A DNA stretch of 15,271 nucleotides, taken from Planctomycetaceae bacterium (GTDB lineage: Bacteria > Planctomycetota > Planctomycetia > Planctomycetales > Planctomycetaceae). The DNA is taken from the NCBI GenBank assembly GCA_020426425.1, contig JAGQQB010000033.1, positions 1 through 15,271 of the forward strand, in the 5' to 3' direction. A program made the position numbers and the translations under genes. Below, piece by piece: positions 1 to 8,125 of this stretch; position 1 is the stretch's first letter, and each line of letters starts with the position of its first letter. Below the pieces are notes generated by a model. The model did not search any database and was not told the DNA's origin. It was given only the letters and a program-made list of their open reading frames with translations.

Positions 1-3000
1 AATCAGTTCCAAACCGACGACCTTCTTGGTGATGCCGACGTCGGCTCCGTCAATCAACAGTTCGACATTGCCATCCGTTGTCCCTATCCCGACATCGGTC
101 GTCTGGAACCAGTAGACATTGTCGTCTTCCGCGCCTCCATTCCGCGAGAACAGGAAGTCGCCCGCCTTGACCACCGTGTCGCCGATGAGCGTGTCGTGTT
201 CGACGAGGGTGATCGACCGAATGTCGTTCAGTCCGGCGACGTCTGGATCTGCGATGGCGTGAACGTCATCGAGCAGGAGAAAGATGTTACCAACGCTGTA
301 GTTGCCGGGAGCCAAAGGACGGAAGACGGCGACATCCACCTTGCCGATGGGAAATACGCCTCCCAGGGTTTCATCATCAGCATACGAGAAGATGATGTCC
401 CCCGCCTTGAGTTGAATGGCGCTTGCGGTATTGCCTCCCAGCAGAATGTCGTGGGTGACGAAGTGCATCCCGTCAATGTTGGCGATATTGCCATCAACCG
501 CCGCGTCGGCAGTGCCGTAGAACTGGATGGTTCCGTCGGTGGAATTGAATCCCAGTGAGTAGTTCGGTTCACCGAATCGCAGGATGTCCCCCTTGGTCCA
601 GTCCGCCAGGCCCGGCGTGGTACTGCCAGAAACGTCGCCACTGGTCGAGAACAAGAAGGAACTTGATGGGGGCGTAGCGGAACCGAATTGCCGCAGGAAC
701 ACACCATTCGAATCGTCGGAGCCTGCCCCGCTCCAGACGGCGACAAAGTTGTTAAGATCGAGCAAGGCCGCCGAAACCATTTCCTGAGTTCCGGTAGTCG
801 TCACATTCAGGCGGAACTCGGGTGTCAATGGGGTTCCGTTGGCGAGGAACTTCTTGCCAAAGACACCGGCGGTGTCGCCCGGGCCGTTCCCTTCCCAGAC
901 AACCAGGTAGTTCCCATTCGCGTCCATCTCAATGCTGGGACTGGTCTGCATGTTGGCGGTCGTGTCGGTGACATTGGTGGCGGTACCCAGGGTGCCACTC
1001 CCGGCATCGAACCGTCGCATCCAGATGCCGCGACTGCTGCCATCGCCGCCATCGTAGGTCCGCCATACGGCGACATAGTTGCCGGCGTCGTCAATCGCGA
1101 CATCGCCGTTGCCAGCGGTGATGTCATTCTGCAGCAGCACCTGAGATGCATCGATGCCGTTGCCGTTGGCAAAATCGAAACGGCGCACGTGGGCTCCCAA
1201 GTCGTCATCCCACAGCAGCGCGAACTGCCCGGAGTCGGAGAGGGAAACGGCGACATCGCCCTGTCCAAATGTGGTCGACGTATTCGCCAGTCGTTCCGCG
1301 CCGTCCAGGGCCACACCGCTGGAGTTGAAGCGCCGATAAAAGATCCCGTAACTGTCACCGGGCCCGTTGCCTTGCCAGGCGATGACATAGTTGCCGGCGC
1401 TGTCCATCGCGATCGACGATGACTCCTGTGTGCCTCCGGTCGTCGTGTTGATGCGGACTTCGTTGCCAGCAGAACCGTTGGCGCCAAAGCGGCGGGCGTA
1501 AACGTTGGCCCCGGTCCCATCCTGGTCGACACTCGTCCAGGTGATCACGAAGCTGCCGTCATCTGCCATGGCGACGGACGCCCAGTATTGGTCGCCGACG
1601 GCCGTCTGGTTCACTTGGAATGCAAGATCGACAGCGATGCCGAGCGAATTGAACTCCTGGGCGTAAACCCCCCACGAGGCATTCAACTCCGACCAGACGA
1701 CAACGTAGTGGCCATTAGGCGCGATTGCGACCGCGCTGTGGCTGCCACGGTCGGTGTCCTCGGCGACGGTCCCATCGAGTGGCCGTGCGAATGTCGACTG
1801 AACCGGAGCAATGTCCTGATTCACCCGTTGTTCGGCGGTGTTGATCAGGGGAGTGAAGGTGACATACTCAACGGCCAACTGGGGACGCAGTGCGGTTGTG
1901 CCATCTTCCGCGGTCCGCAGTTCCAGGACCTGGCCATTCGAGGTGGTCAGCAGCCAGCCGAAGTTGCTTTCTCCGTTGACCCAGCGCTGCACGGTGCTCC
2001 GCAGACCGGTACCACTCAGGACAATCTGCCCGGGGGCGGAATCGGTCACCGTAAACACGAGATCGGGCGTCCCATGTGTTTCGGAGCCAATCTGGATTCC
2101 GTTCCCCATCGAGTTCCAGGTGGAATTCTGATCCCAACTGGTCGTGATGCGGTGCAGCGTGATCGTTTCGCCAACGTTGATATTGTTGACCACATCGAGC
2201 GTGAGCTCCACGTTTTGGACGGTGGAGCCGATTGGGATCTGGCCGGTGCCACCGCCAACAAGGCCATCGAATCGCAACACCCCCTGTGTGCCGTTGTCAC
2301 CGATCTGCATGGACGTGAATGGCCGCCCTCCGTTGACGGTGTCTGGCGCGTTCGGATCGAGGACGAGATCGAGTGTTCCGTTGTAGCTGGCAACGCCGTT
2401 TTGGAACGTCTCGGTCTGCAGCAGGTGGAGCCATTCGGACTGCAGCCCCAGGGAAAACAGTGTGTTGGATTCAATGCTCCCGGTCTGGAACTCCAGTACC
2501 CAGTCACCACCAAGAATCGCCGCTCCGGTGGCATCTTCGCTGGCGGCGGTATCGGCTCCGGTTAACAGACTGATCGAGTTGAGCAGGGAAACACCGGCAT
2601 CTGTCGCGGCGAGATCGCATCCATAGAACAACAGGTCCGCATCGTCGGTCAAGGCGTACTGCCAGGTACCGATCGCGGCAGCATGACGGTCGAATGACGC
2701 GGTGGACAGCCATGTGCTTCCCAACTGCGTGGCCCCGTCGTCGCCGTGGGCCACGATGTGGATGGCGGAGACGTCCGAGTAGTTCGCCAGTGTCTCGGTG
2801 ATTTGATCAACGCCGTCCCGATCAGCATCAAGCACATGGACCGCGAGTTGACGATCAGGGAGTTCACGCTGCAGGTCGTCGAGCAACTGCTGCTGATCCG
2901 CGACATGACCATCAATGAAGACCAATTCCAGCCGTCGAGCACCGGCCAAGTCAGATGTTGTCGATTCTTCGGAATTGGTGGATGCTGTCGATTGAACGGG

Positions 3001-3264
3001 GGCGGAGTCTGGTGCGACGCCGGAGTCAAGCAAGGTGTCCGTTGACTCTGCTGGCTGAATGACGGTCTGCTCGGCAATCAGCGAGGGATCAATTGTGGGA
3101 AGAACAGCAGCAGGAGAAGCACTGAACAGAACGCGATCTTCGAGTTCGTGGAGCAGCAGTTCGCGCGTGCCGACCGCCGCTGATCGACGGGCAGACCAGT
3201 CGAGCAAGGTGCGCCACGTACTCTCCCTGAGATCGGGATGCTGTGGTTGTTGTGGCTCGGACAT
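1..3264 (-). CDS. Giant DUF4347 exoprotein with LEPR-XLL-like N-terminus and seven-repeat propeller-like region (partial, C-terminus beyond left edge)
   Basis: One frame stays open from ATG 3264 to base 1, about 1088 codons, and continues off the window. ATG 3264 is the only possible start, because an in-frame stop lies at 3286-3288. The first ~38 residues are polar and lack a signal-peptide hydrophobic core. Residues ~39-50 read HELEDRVLFSAS, matching the LEPR-XLL motif of very large planctomycete proteins. Residues ~113-275 are a DUF4347 domain: LVFIDGHV, AIHIVAHGDDG (~168-177), LLFYGCDLA (~211-219), TGADTAASED and LGGDWVLE. Residues ~285-470 resemble DNRLRE-type beta domains. Residues ~505-860 hold seven repeats with a conserved Trp about every 53 residues (near 523, 575, 629, 684, 733, 789, 843), each ending in G(I/V)...(R/K)(R/K/Q)F. 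The tail (~870-1088) repeats GDI(L/I)F-like strands. Likely an extracellular or surface-bound adhesin-like protein. It is transcribed divergently from the exporter-like cluster. Domain calls are firm for DUF4347; function is inferred. Confidence 0.9.
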   Translation of the reverse strand, partial: MSEPQQPQHPDLRESTWRTLLDWSARRSAAVGTRELLLHELEDRVLFSASPAAVLPTIDPSLIAEQTVIQPAESTDTLLDSGVAPDSAPVQSTASTNSEESTTSDLAGARRLELVFIDGHVADQQQLLDDLQRELPDRQLAVHVLDADRDGVDQITETLANYSDVSAIHIVAHGDDGATQLGSTWLSTASFDRHAAAIGTWQYALTDDADLLFYGCDLAATDAGVSLLNSISLLTGADTAASEDATGAAILGGDWVLEFQTGSIESNTLFSLGLQSEWLHLLQTETFQNGVASYNGTLDLVLDPNAPDTVNGGRPFTSMQIGDNGTQGVLRFDGLVGGGTGQIPIGSTVQNVELTLDVVNNINVGETITLHRITTSWDQNSTWNSMGNGIQIGSETHGTPDLVFTVTDSAPGQIVLSGTGLRSTVQRWVNGESNFGWLLTTSNGQVLELRTAEDGTTALRPQLAVEYVTFTPLINTAEQRVNQDIAPVQSTFARPLDGTVAEDTDRGSHSAVAIAPNGHYVVVWSELNASWGVYAQEFNSLGIAVDLAFQVNQTAVGDQYWASVAMADDGSFVITWTSVDQDGTGANVYARRFGANGSAGNEVRINTTTGGTQESSSIAMDSAGNYVIAWQGNGPGDSYGIFYRRFNSSGVALDGAERLANTSTTFGQGDVAVSLSDSGQFALLWDDDLGAHVRRFDFANGNGIDASQVLLQNDITAGNGDVAIDDAGNYVAVWRTYDGGDGSSRGIWMRRFDAGSGTLGTATNVTDTTANMQTSPSIEMDANGNYLVVWEGNGPGDTAGVFGKKFLANGTPLTPEFRLNVTTTGTQEMVSAALLDLNNFVAVWSGAGSDDSNGVFLRQFGSATPPSSSFLFSTSGDVSGSTTPGLADWTKGDILRFGEPNYSLGFNSTDGTIQFYGTADAAVDGNIANIDGMHFVTHDILLGGNTASAIQLKAGDIIFSYADDETLGGVFPIGKVDVAVFRPLAPGNYSVGNIFLLLDDVHAIADPDVAGLNDIRSITLVEHDTLIGDTVVKAGDFLFSRNGGAEDDNVYWFQTTDVGIGTTDGNVELLIDGADVGITKKVVGLELI

Positions 3265-3357
3265 CCGCTGAACTCTGGTGGGGGCTCAAGTGCGCAGAGG
3301 CATCCCCGTGTGCCTCCTGACCATCTCGACGATAGCCCACTCAGAGCAGTCCGGTTG

Positions 3358-3398
3358 CGGAATCTGGGAAGGCTGGCTGGGAAAGGGATGAGATTCCG
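3358..3398. repeat. 8-bp inverted repeat upstream of the giant exoprotein gene
   Basis: CGGAATCT at 3358-3365 is the exact reverse complement of AGATTCCG at 3391-3398, with 25 bases between. The pair lies 94 bp upstream of the giant gene's ATG, so it could be a leader hairpin or a two-part operator. The function is not known. Confidence 0.35.
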
Positions 3399-3488
3399 TT
3401 CGTAACGACCGGTTGTTCCTCGTCAACACGAATGCCGGGTTATGACAGGTGGCCGGGCATCCGGTTTGTGCCAGTCGGGTCGATTGCA

Positions 3489-3505
3489 GTGAAACGTCGT
3501 TTCAC
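3489..3505. promoter_or_regulatory. Perfect 17-bp palindrome, candidate operator
   Basis: GTGAAACG and CGTTTCAC are perfect 8-bp arms around a single central T. The short centre suits a dimeric DNA-binding regulator better than an RNA hairpin. It sits near the middle of the divergent region, so one bound factor could control both the giant exoprotein and the exporter-like genes. No regulator gene is present in the window. Confidence 0.45.
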
Positions 3506-3540
3506 GAGTGTCCTGTCGCGGGCAGCGGTTCATCCGATTT

Positions 3541-3558
3541 CCGCCAATGCAGTGGCGG
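3541..3558. repeat. Short stem-loop in the divergent intergenic region
   Basis: CCGCCA and TGGCGG form a perfect 6-bp stem with the loop ATGCAG. No T-run follows on either side, so it is not an intrinsic terminator. It may be part of a control region or chance. Confidence 0.25.
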
Positions 3559-3763
3559 GAACTGTTGTGTTGCTGGGCGAACTGACTTGCTTCGCAGCGT
3601 GGAGCGTGCCGATTCGAAGATTGCGGGGTTCTGCCCCGTGAACCGCTCCCGCATTGCATCGATCAAGCAATTTCAAGGACCGGTTCCGGAACATGGTGCC
3701 CCAGACCGGTGATTCCACCTCACCCCTGGGGCCCTGTTGACGTGGCCTTCACGGATGTTGCAC

Positions 3764-6136
3764 ATGAACAAACGGATCGCTCAACTCATTGCCGCGGGCT
3801 TTGTGTCCACCGCTGGCTGGATGGTCTACGCTGCGGACCCGGTGTCAGCTCCGCATGACGTGATTCGCTTGCGGCAACCGGTTGCTGCGGAACCAATCTC
3901 CGTGGTGACGCCGCAGACCGAACAGACCTATCGTCCCGTTCAACCGCAAGAAGCCCCCACGTGGGAGCGATTCCCGAATCGCCGCACATCCCACAATGAA
4001 ATGAGGAGCGAGTCGCGCCCGGCCGAACAGCAGCAATCAACACGTCGCCAACCAATCATCAAGGCGTTGCAGGCGCGATGGTTCTCAGATGCAGCGCGTG
4101 TCGAGGAACGAATCACGCAGACTCAGAGTGAAGAGATCCCTGGCGAGCCGGTCCCGTTGCCCGAATCGCTTCCCGTCGCTACTGACCAGGACGAAATTCC
4201 CCCTCCGCCGAGCCGGTCCATCACGGACGGGAACCCAGAGGACGTGAATGCAGATTCCGGGCCGTTCCTGGCTCCAATGGCTCCTGAAGGACAGTCGGTG
4301 CAGGAGACACTCTCATTGCCGCCGCAATCAACGGTGATTGGAACACTGGGGGCCGAGTCCTACGCACCCCCGTATGTCCCGTCCAACAACGATGCCGACG
4401 CTCTCCCCTGGATGTCCCCCTTCGAGGATCGGGCCTCCATGGCTCCGGTGCGTGAAGAGTTGAGCGTTCCCGCGAACTCTCTTGCGGAAATGCCTGCGGG
4501 CTTCGTCCCCTGGTGGGAAACCATCATCGAAAAGCGGATGCGCAATTCGGATTCCGAACTGCCAATCAACGTTGATCTGCTCACGATTGGTGCCTTGCAG
4601 CACGCTCCCCAGGTGCTGTCGCTGCGGACCGATCCCAACATCCGCAACACCTATCTGTGCGAAGAGTCCGCCGCGTTCGACTGGAAGTTCTTCTGGGACA
4701 CCAAGTGGACCGACTCGAACACCCCAGTCGGTAACTCTCTGACATTGGGGGATCCGAATCTCGACCGCTTCAAGAATCACATCTGGACCGGCAGCGCGGG
4801 ACTGCGTCGCCGGAATCCACTCGGGGGTGAGTTCGAGATCTCACAGCGACTTGGGTACGAAGATCAGAACTCGACGTTCTTCATCCCTCCGAATCAGGGA
4901 ACAACCCGATTGCAGGTAACTTACACGCAACCGCTGCTGGCTGGTGGCGGCGTGGCCTACAACCGTAGTCGCATCATGCTGGCGCAGGTCGATTCGAACC
5001 GTTCGTTCGACGAGGTTTCCGAGGAACTTCAAACGCATCTGACGAAAGTCACGGAAGCCTATTGGGAACTGTATCGGGCACGTGCCGCCTATTTGCAGCG
5101 ACAGAAGCTCCTAATCAGCGCCGAAGATATCCTGGAAACGCTGGCGGGTCGGCAGGATGTCGACGCGCTGCAGAGGCAGGTGCTGCGGGCTCAGGCCGCC
5201 GTAGCCGGACGTCGAGCCGAAATCGTGCGTTCCGCCGCCGCCATCCGCAATGCGGAGTCACGTCTGCGACTGTTGGTCAACGATCCTCAATTGCTCCAGG
5301 TTGGACGCATCGAACTTGTTCCGATTGAGTATCCCCGTCGTGACTATGTTCCGCTGTCGATGACCGGCAGCCTGCAAAGCGCGCTCAACTATCGCCCTGA
5401 CATTTCCCAAGCGATTCGTGACTTGCGTTCGGCGGGAATCCGGCTGGGGGTCGCCGAGAACGAACTCTTGCCCCGACTCGATCTGGTGCTGCAAACCTAC
5501 GTGAACGGACTGGCGGCTGGCGGAGATATCGGCTCCAGTCTCGGCAAGCAGGTCTCTGAAGGGCGTCCAAGCTATTCCGCCGGATTGGAATTCGAGGTTC
5601 CGCTGGGGAATCGGGCAGCGAATGCTCGTGTGGACCGGCGACAGCTGGAAATGAATCGGGCCGTCTTTGACTTCCGCACCGTGGTCGAAACGGGGCTGAC
5701 AGAAGTGGAACTCGCCGTCCGGGAAGCAGAGACGTCGTATCGCGAGATGATGAGTCAGTATCAGTCCCTCATCGCGGCGCAAACGGAAGCGAGTTACCTC
5801 GATGACCGTTGGCGTTGGCTGCCGGGTGGTGATCGCGGGACAACGTTATTGCTCGAAGATCTGCTCGACGCCCAAGAACGACTGGCCGATACCGAATCGG
5901 AGTTCGTTGCCTCCCAGGTTGCGTACGTCACCTCGCTGACGCGGGTCCGACAAGCGATGGGGACACTGCTCCAGGCCGAAATGCTGCCGTTCGAAATCGA
6001 GCAGGCGGGTCAGTCGTCACCGGGCGAGCCGGAACTCATCATGCCGTATGACGCTTCGGTTCAACCGCTGCCAACCGAAGAATCTGTGAATAACTCCGAA
6101 TCCAATCCATTGTTACCCGCACAAGAAGGAATATGA
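3764..6136 (+). CDS. TolC-family outer-membrane channel protein with long N-terminal extension
   Basis: A 790-residue protein starting MNKRIAQLIAAGF, with a signal peptide (basic start, hydrophobic core, likely cut after VYA or VYAA). I chose ATG 3764 for that reason; in-frame ATG 3755 and TTG 3737 are alternatives, and no start has a good ribosome site. Residues ~25-250 are rich in Pro, Gln, Glu and Ser and look disordered. From ~265 the outer-membrane efflux protein (OEP) fold follows: VDLLTIGALQHAPQV, then LLAGGGVAYNRSRI (~391-404) and long Ala/Arg/Glu helices. The second OEP half (from ~540) has LNYRPDISQAIRDL and GVAENELLPRLDL. TolC proteins are usually near 450-500 residues, so the extra length is mostly the N-terminal part. 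The expected role is a trimeric outer-membrane exit duct working with the three adaptors downstream. The C-terminal ~45 residues are again low complexity. Confidence 0.9.
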   Translation: MNKRIAQLIAAGFVSTAGWMVYAADPVSAPHDVIRLRQPVAAEPISVVTPQTEQTYRPVQPQEAPTWERFPNRRTSHNEMRSESRPAEQQQSTRRQPIIKALQARWFSDAARVEERITQTQSEEIPGEPVPLPESLPVATDQDEIPPPPSRSITDGNPEDVNADSGPFLAPMAPEGQSVQETLSLPPQSTVIGTLGAESYAPPYVPSNNDADALPWMSPFEDRASMAPVREELSVPANSLAEMPAGFVPWWETIIEKRMRNSDSELPINVDLLTIGALQHAPQVLSLRTDPNIRNTYLCEESAAFDWKFFWDTKWTDSNTPVGNSLTLGDPNLDRFKNHIWTGSAGLRRRNPLGGEFEISQRLGYEDQNSTFFIPPNQGTTRLQVTYTQPLLAGGGVAYNRSRIMLAQVDSNRSFDEVSEELQTHLTKVTEAYWELYRARAAYLQRQKLLISAEDILETLAGRQDVDALQRQVLRAQAAVAGRRAEIVRSAAAIRNAESRLRLLVNDPQLLQVGRIELVPIEYPRRDYVPLSMTGSLQSALNYRPDISQAIRDLRSAGIRLGVAENELLPRLDLVLQTYVNGLAAGGDIGSSLGKQVSEGRPSYSAGLEFEVPLGNRAANARVDRRQLEMNRAVFDFRTVVETGLTEVELAVREAETSYREMMSQYQSLIAAQTEASYLDDRWRWLPGGDRGTTLLLEDLLDAQERLADTESEFVASQVAYVTSLTRVRQAMGTLLQAEMLPFEIEQAGQSSPGEPELIMPYDASVQPLPTEESVNNSESNPLLPAQEGI

Positions 6137-6205
6137 GCTACCTAATTGGATGAGATCTGCACGGATGCATGATTTGCCCAGCCAGCGGGTCGCACCACGC
6201 GAATC

Positions 6206-8125
6206 ATGTCAACAGGTTTCGCACTCTCTGGAGGTTCCAAACCGTCTCGCCGCTTGCGGTTTCGAGAGGACGCCGGACTGATTGCGCGCATTCAAGAGAC
6301 GACATGCAAGATGCATGCGTTGTCGGATCAACAGGTGGTGCACTATGTGGACCAGCTGCGTGAAAGCGTCTCTTCGGGTACTGAGGTCACAGATCTGGAC
6401 TTGCTGGAGGCGGGCTTTAGCCTCGTGAATGAAGCGGTGCGCCGCACGTTTGGCTACACCTACTACGACGTCCAACTCCTGGCTGGGATGATTCTCACCC
6501 GCGGTGGAATCGCCGAGATGGCCACTGGCGAAGGGAAGACACTGACGGCTGCATTGCCTGCGTTCATGCATGCATTGAAGGGTCACGGAGTGCATGTCGC
6601 CTCTGCGAACACGTATCTGGCGGAACGCGATCAGGAGTTACTGCAGCCTGTCTTCGAGAGATTGGGCATGAGCTGCGGGCTGGCGAAAGATCAGGCGACG
6701 CCTGAGGTGAAACGCCCGGCCTATGATTGCGATATTACCTACGCCACCGGGCATGAATTTGGATTCGACTACTTGCGTGATCAAGTCTCATTGCGCGGGG
6801 CGGAGCACCAGAAGCTGGGCAAGAAGTTCCTCAGCCGATTGGCGCAGCCGGTTGGCCAGCGGGCACGCATGCAGCGAGGACTGGCATTTGCGATTATCGA
6901 TGAGGCGGACAACATTCTGCTCGACGATGCGGTCTCGCCACTGCTCCTGAGTCAGCAATCGTCCAAGACCGCTGAAGATGCGGCACTGTACATCGCTGCC
7001 TGCGACTTCGCAGCGACAATGGCCGAGGGGGACGACTTCTTCATCGATCCCCGTACTCGACAATTGTTGCTCACGCAGTCGGGTCTTGATCGTGCGCATG
7101 CCGCGCTCGATGAGCAGTTGCCACTCGAACTGTTGCAACATCCCTGGGCGCAGTACGTCGAACAGTCGCTCAAGGCGCGGCACCTGATGCAGCGCGACGT
7201 ACACTATATCGTGAATGAGGAAGAGGAAGTTCAAATCGTCGACGAGTCGACAGGTCGCATCTTCACTGACCGCTCCTGGCGGGATGGCCTACATCAGGCG
7301 GTTGAAGCGAAAGAGGGTGTGAACATCACTGGTGCAAAGCTGTCGCTGGCACGAATCACCCGGCAGCGGTTCTATCGGCTCTACGGCGGTCTGTGCGGCA
7401 TGACCGGGACGGCGACCGGCAGCGAAAGCGAATTTCAGCACGTGTATGGCGTCGGCGTGGCTGCAGTGCCACTGCGCTGCCCCAGCCGTCGCGTGGTTTT
7501 GCCGACCGTCTACTTTCCCACGCGCGATGCCAAGTGGGATGCCGTCGCGAAGTCCATTCAGGAACGTCATCGGGAGGGACAGCCCATTCTTGTTGGCACT
7601 CGCAGTATCGCCGACAGTTGGCAACTTGCGTCGATTCTGGAAGACCATCAACTCCCGTTTCAACTGCTCAATGGCCGTCAGGACGCGGAGGAAGCCGAAG
7701 TCATCGCGTCGGCCGGTGAGGTCGGCGCGGTCACCATTGCAACCAATCTCGCGGGGCGTGGGACCGACATCAAACTGTCTGCCGCGGCACTGGAATGCGG
7801 TGGACTGCATGTCATTGCAGGAGAGCGCCACACATCGAGTCGAATTGACCGACAGCTCATTGGTCGCTGCGCGCGACAAGGTGATCCTGGAACTGCACAG
7901 TTCTTTGTGAGCGCTGAAGATGACATTCCCGTCCAGCATTCGCCGGCCATCGCAGCGCAGATGCGCCGCCTGACACAACAACACACTTGTCCGGGCCAGT
8001 TTGATCCCGCGCTGCGCAGGATTCAGCAGCGAATCGAACGCCGTCATGAAACTCAGCGTCGCGACATGTTGCGAATGGATCTCGAACGCGACTCCGTCCT
8101 TGCAAAATTTTGGGGAGAGAATTGA
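6206..8125 (+). CDS. Short SecA-like translocation ATPase
   Basis: A 639-residue protein with the SecA motor. It has Walker A MATGEGKT (105-112), TYATGHEFGFDYLRD (178-192) and a Walker B-like AIIDEADNILLDDAVSPLLLS (229-249) interrupted only by family-typical changes. IVDESTGR and DGLHQAVEAKEG (344-371) mark the return from the preprotein cross-linking domain. MTGTA (399-403), TNLAGRGTDIKL (513-524) and the arginine-finger-type GRCARQG (553-559) follow. Canonical SecA has about 800-900 residues. This one ends inside the first long helix of the scaffold domain (LRRIQQRIERRHETQRRDM), so the rest of the scaffold, the helical wing, the two-helix finger and the zinc-binding tail are absent. ATG 6206 is the only start after an in-frame stop at 6170; no ribosome site is visible. 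It lies 69 bp after the TolC gene, and its stop overlaps the next start. It probably powers export with its neighbours rather than acting as the housekeeping SecA. Confidence 0.9.
   Translation: MSTGFALSGGSKPSRRLRFREDAGLIARIQETTCKMHALSDQQVVHYVDQLRESVSSGTEVTDLDLLEAGFSLVNEAVRRTFGYTYYDVQLLAGMILTRGGIAEMATGEGKTLTAALPAFMHALKGHGVHVASANTYLAERDQELLQPVFERLGMSCGLAKDQATPEVKRPAYDCDITYATGHEFGFDYLRDQVSLRGAEHQKLGKKFLSRLAQPVGQRARMQRGLAFAIIDEADNILLDDAVSPLLLSQQSSKTAEDAALYIAACDFAATMAEGDDFFIDPRTRQLLLTQSGLDRAHAALDEQLPLELLQHPWAQYVEQSLKARHLMQRDVHYIVNEEEEVQIVDESTGRIFTDRSWRDGLHQAVEAKEGVNITGAKLSLARITRQRFYRLYGGLCGMTGTATGSESEFQHVYGVGVAAVPLRCPSRRVVLPTVYFPTRDAKWDAVAKSIQERHREGQPILVGTRSIADSWQLASILEDHQLPFQLLNGRQDAEEAEVIASAGEVGAVTIATNLAGRGTDIKLSAAALECGGLHVIAGERHTSSRIDRQLIGRCARQGDPGTAQFFVSAEDDIPVQHSPAIAAQMRRLTQQHTCPGQFDPALRRIQQRIERRHETQRRDMLRMDLERDSVLAKFWGEN
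8112..8120 (+). promoter_or_regulatory. Ribosome binding site that decides the adaptor gene start
   Basis: GGGGAGAGA lies about 5-7 bases before ATG 8125, inside the end of the SecA-like gene. It is the strongest purine tract before any start in this window. It favours ATG 8125 over the in-frame TTG at 8110, which it would overlap. Confidence 0.6.

Larger units (their letters stand above)
3265..3763. other. Divergent intergenic region between giant exoprotein and exporter-like cluster
   Basis: This 499-bp stretch separates the two divergent start codons. Small open frames of 60-90 codons overlap one another on both strands here, but none has a recognisable product or a ribosome site, so I call no gene. 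It holds an 8+8 inverted repeat (3358-3365/3391-3398), a perfect 17-bp palindrome (3489-3505) and a 6-bp stem with a 6-nt loop (3541-3558). I found no convincing -35/-10 pair. It probably contains the promoters and control sites of both transcription units. Confidence 0.6.

Noticed and set aside
1588..2565. Plus-strand open frame of 325 codons inside the giant gene
   Set aside because: It is codon-aligned antisense to the giant exoprotein, whose frame has clear DUF4347 and repeat domains. The antisense product shows no family pattern. The same holds for 196-558, 688-1422 and 2746-3045.
3423..3718. Small open frames on both strands in the divergent intergenic region
   Set aside because: They overlap one another, lack ribosome sites and recognisable products, and the area holds dyad elements typical of control sequence.
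6206..8125. SecA-like gene as the housekeeping SecA or as a pseudogene
   Set aside because: It is too short for housekeeping SecA, lacking the wing, two-helix finger and tail. All motor motifs are intact and the stop is tightly coupled to the next gene, so decay is unlikely.
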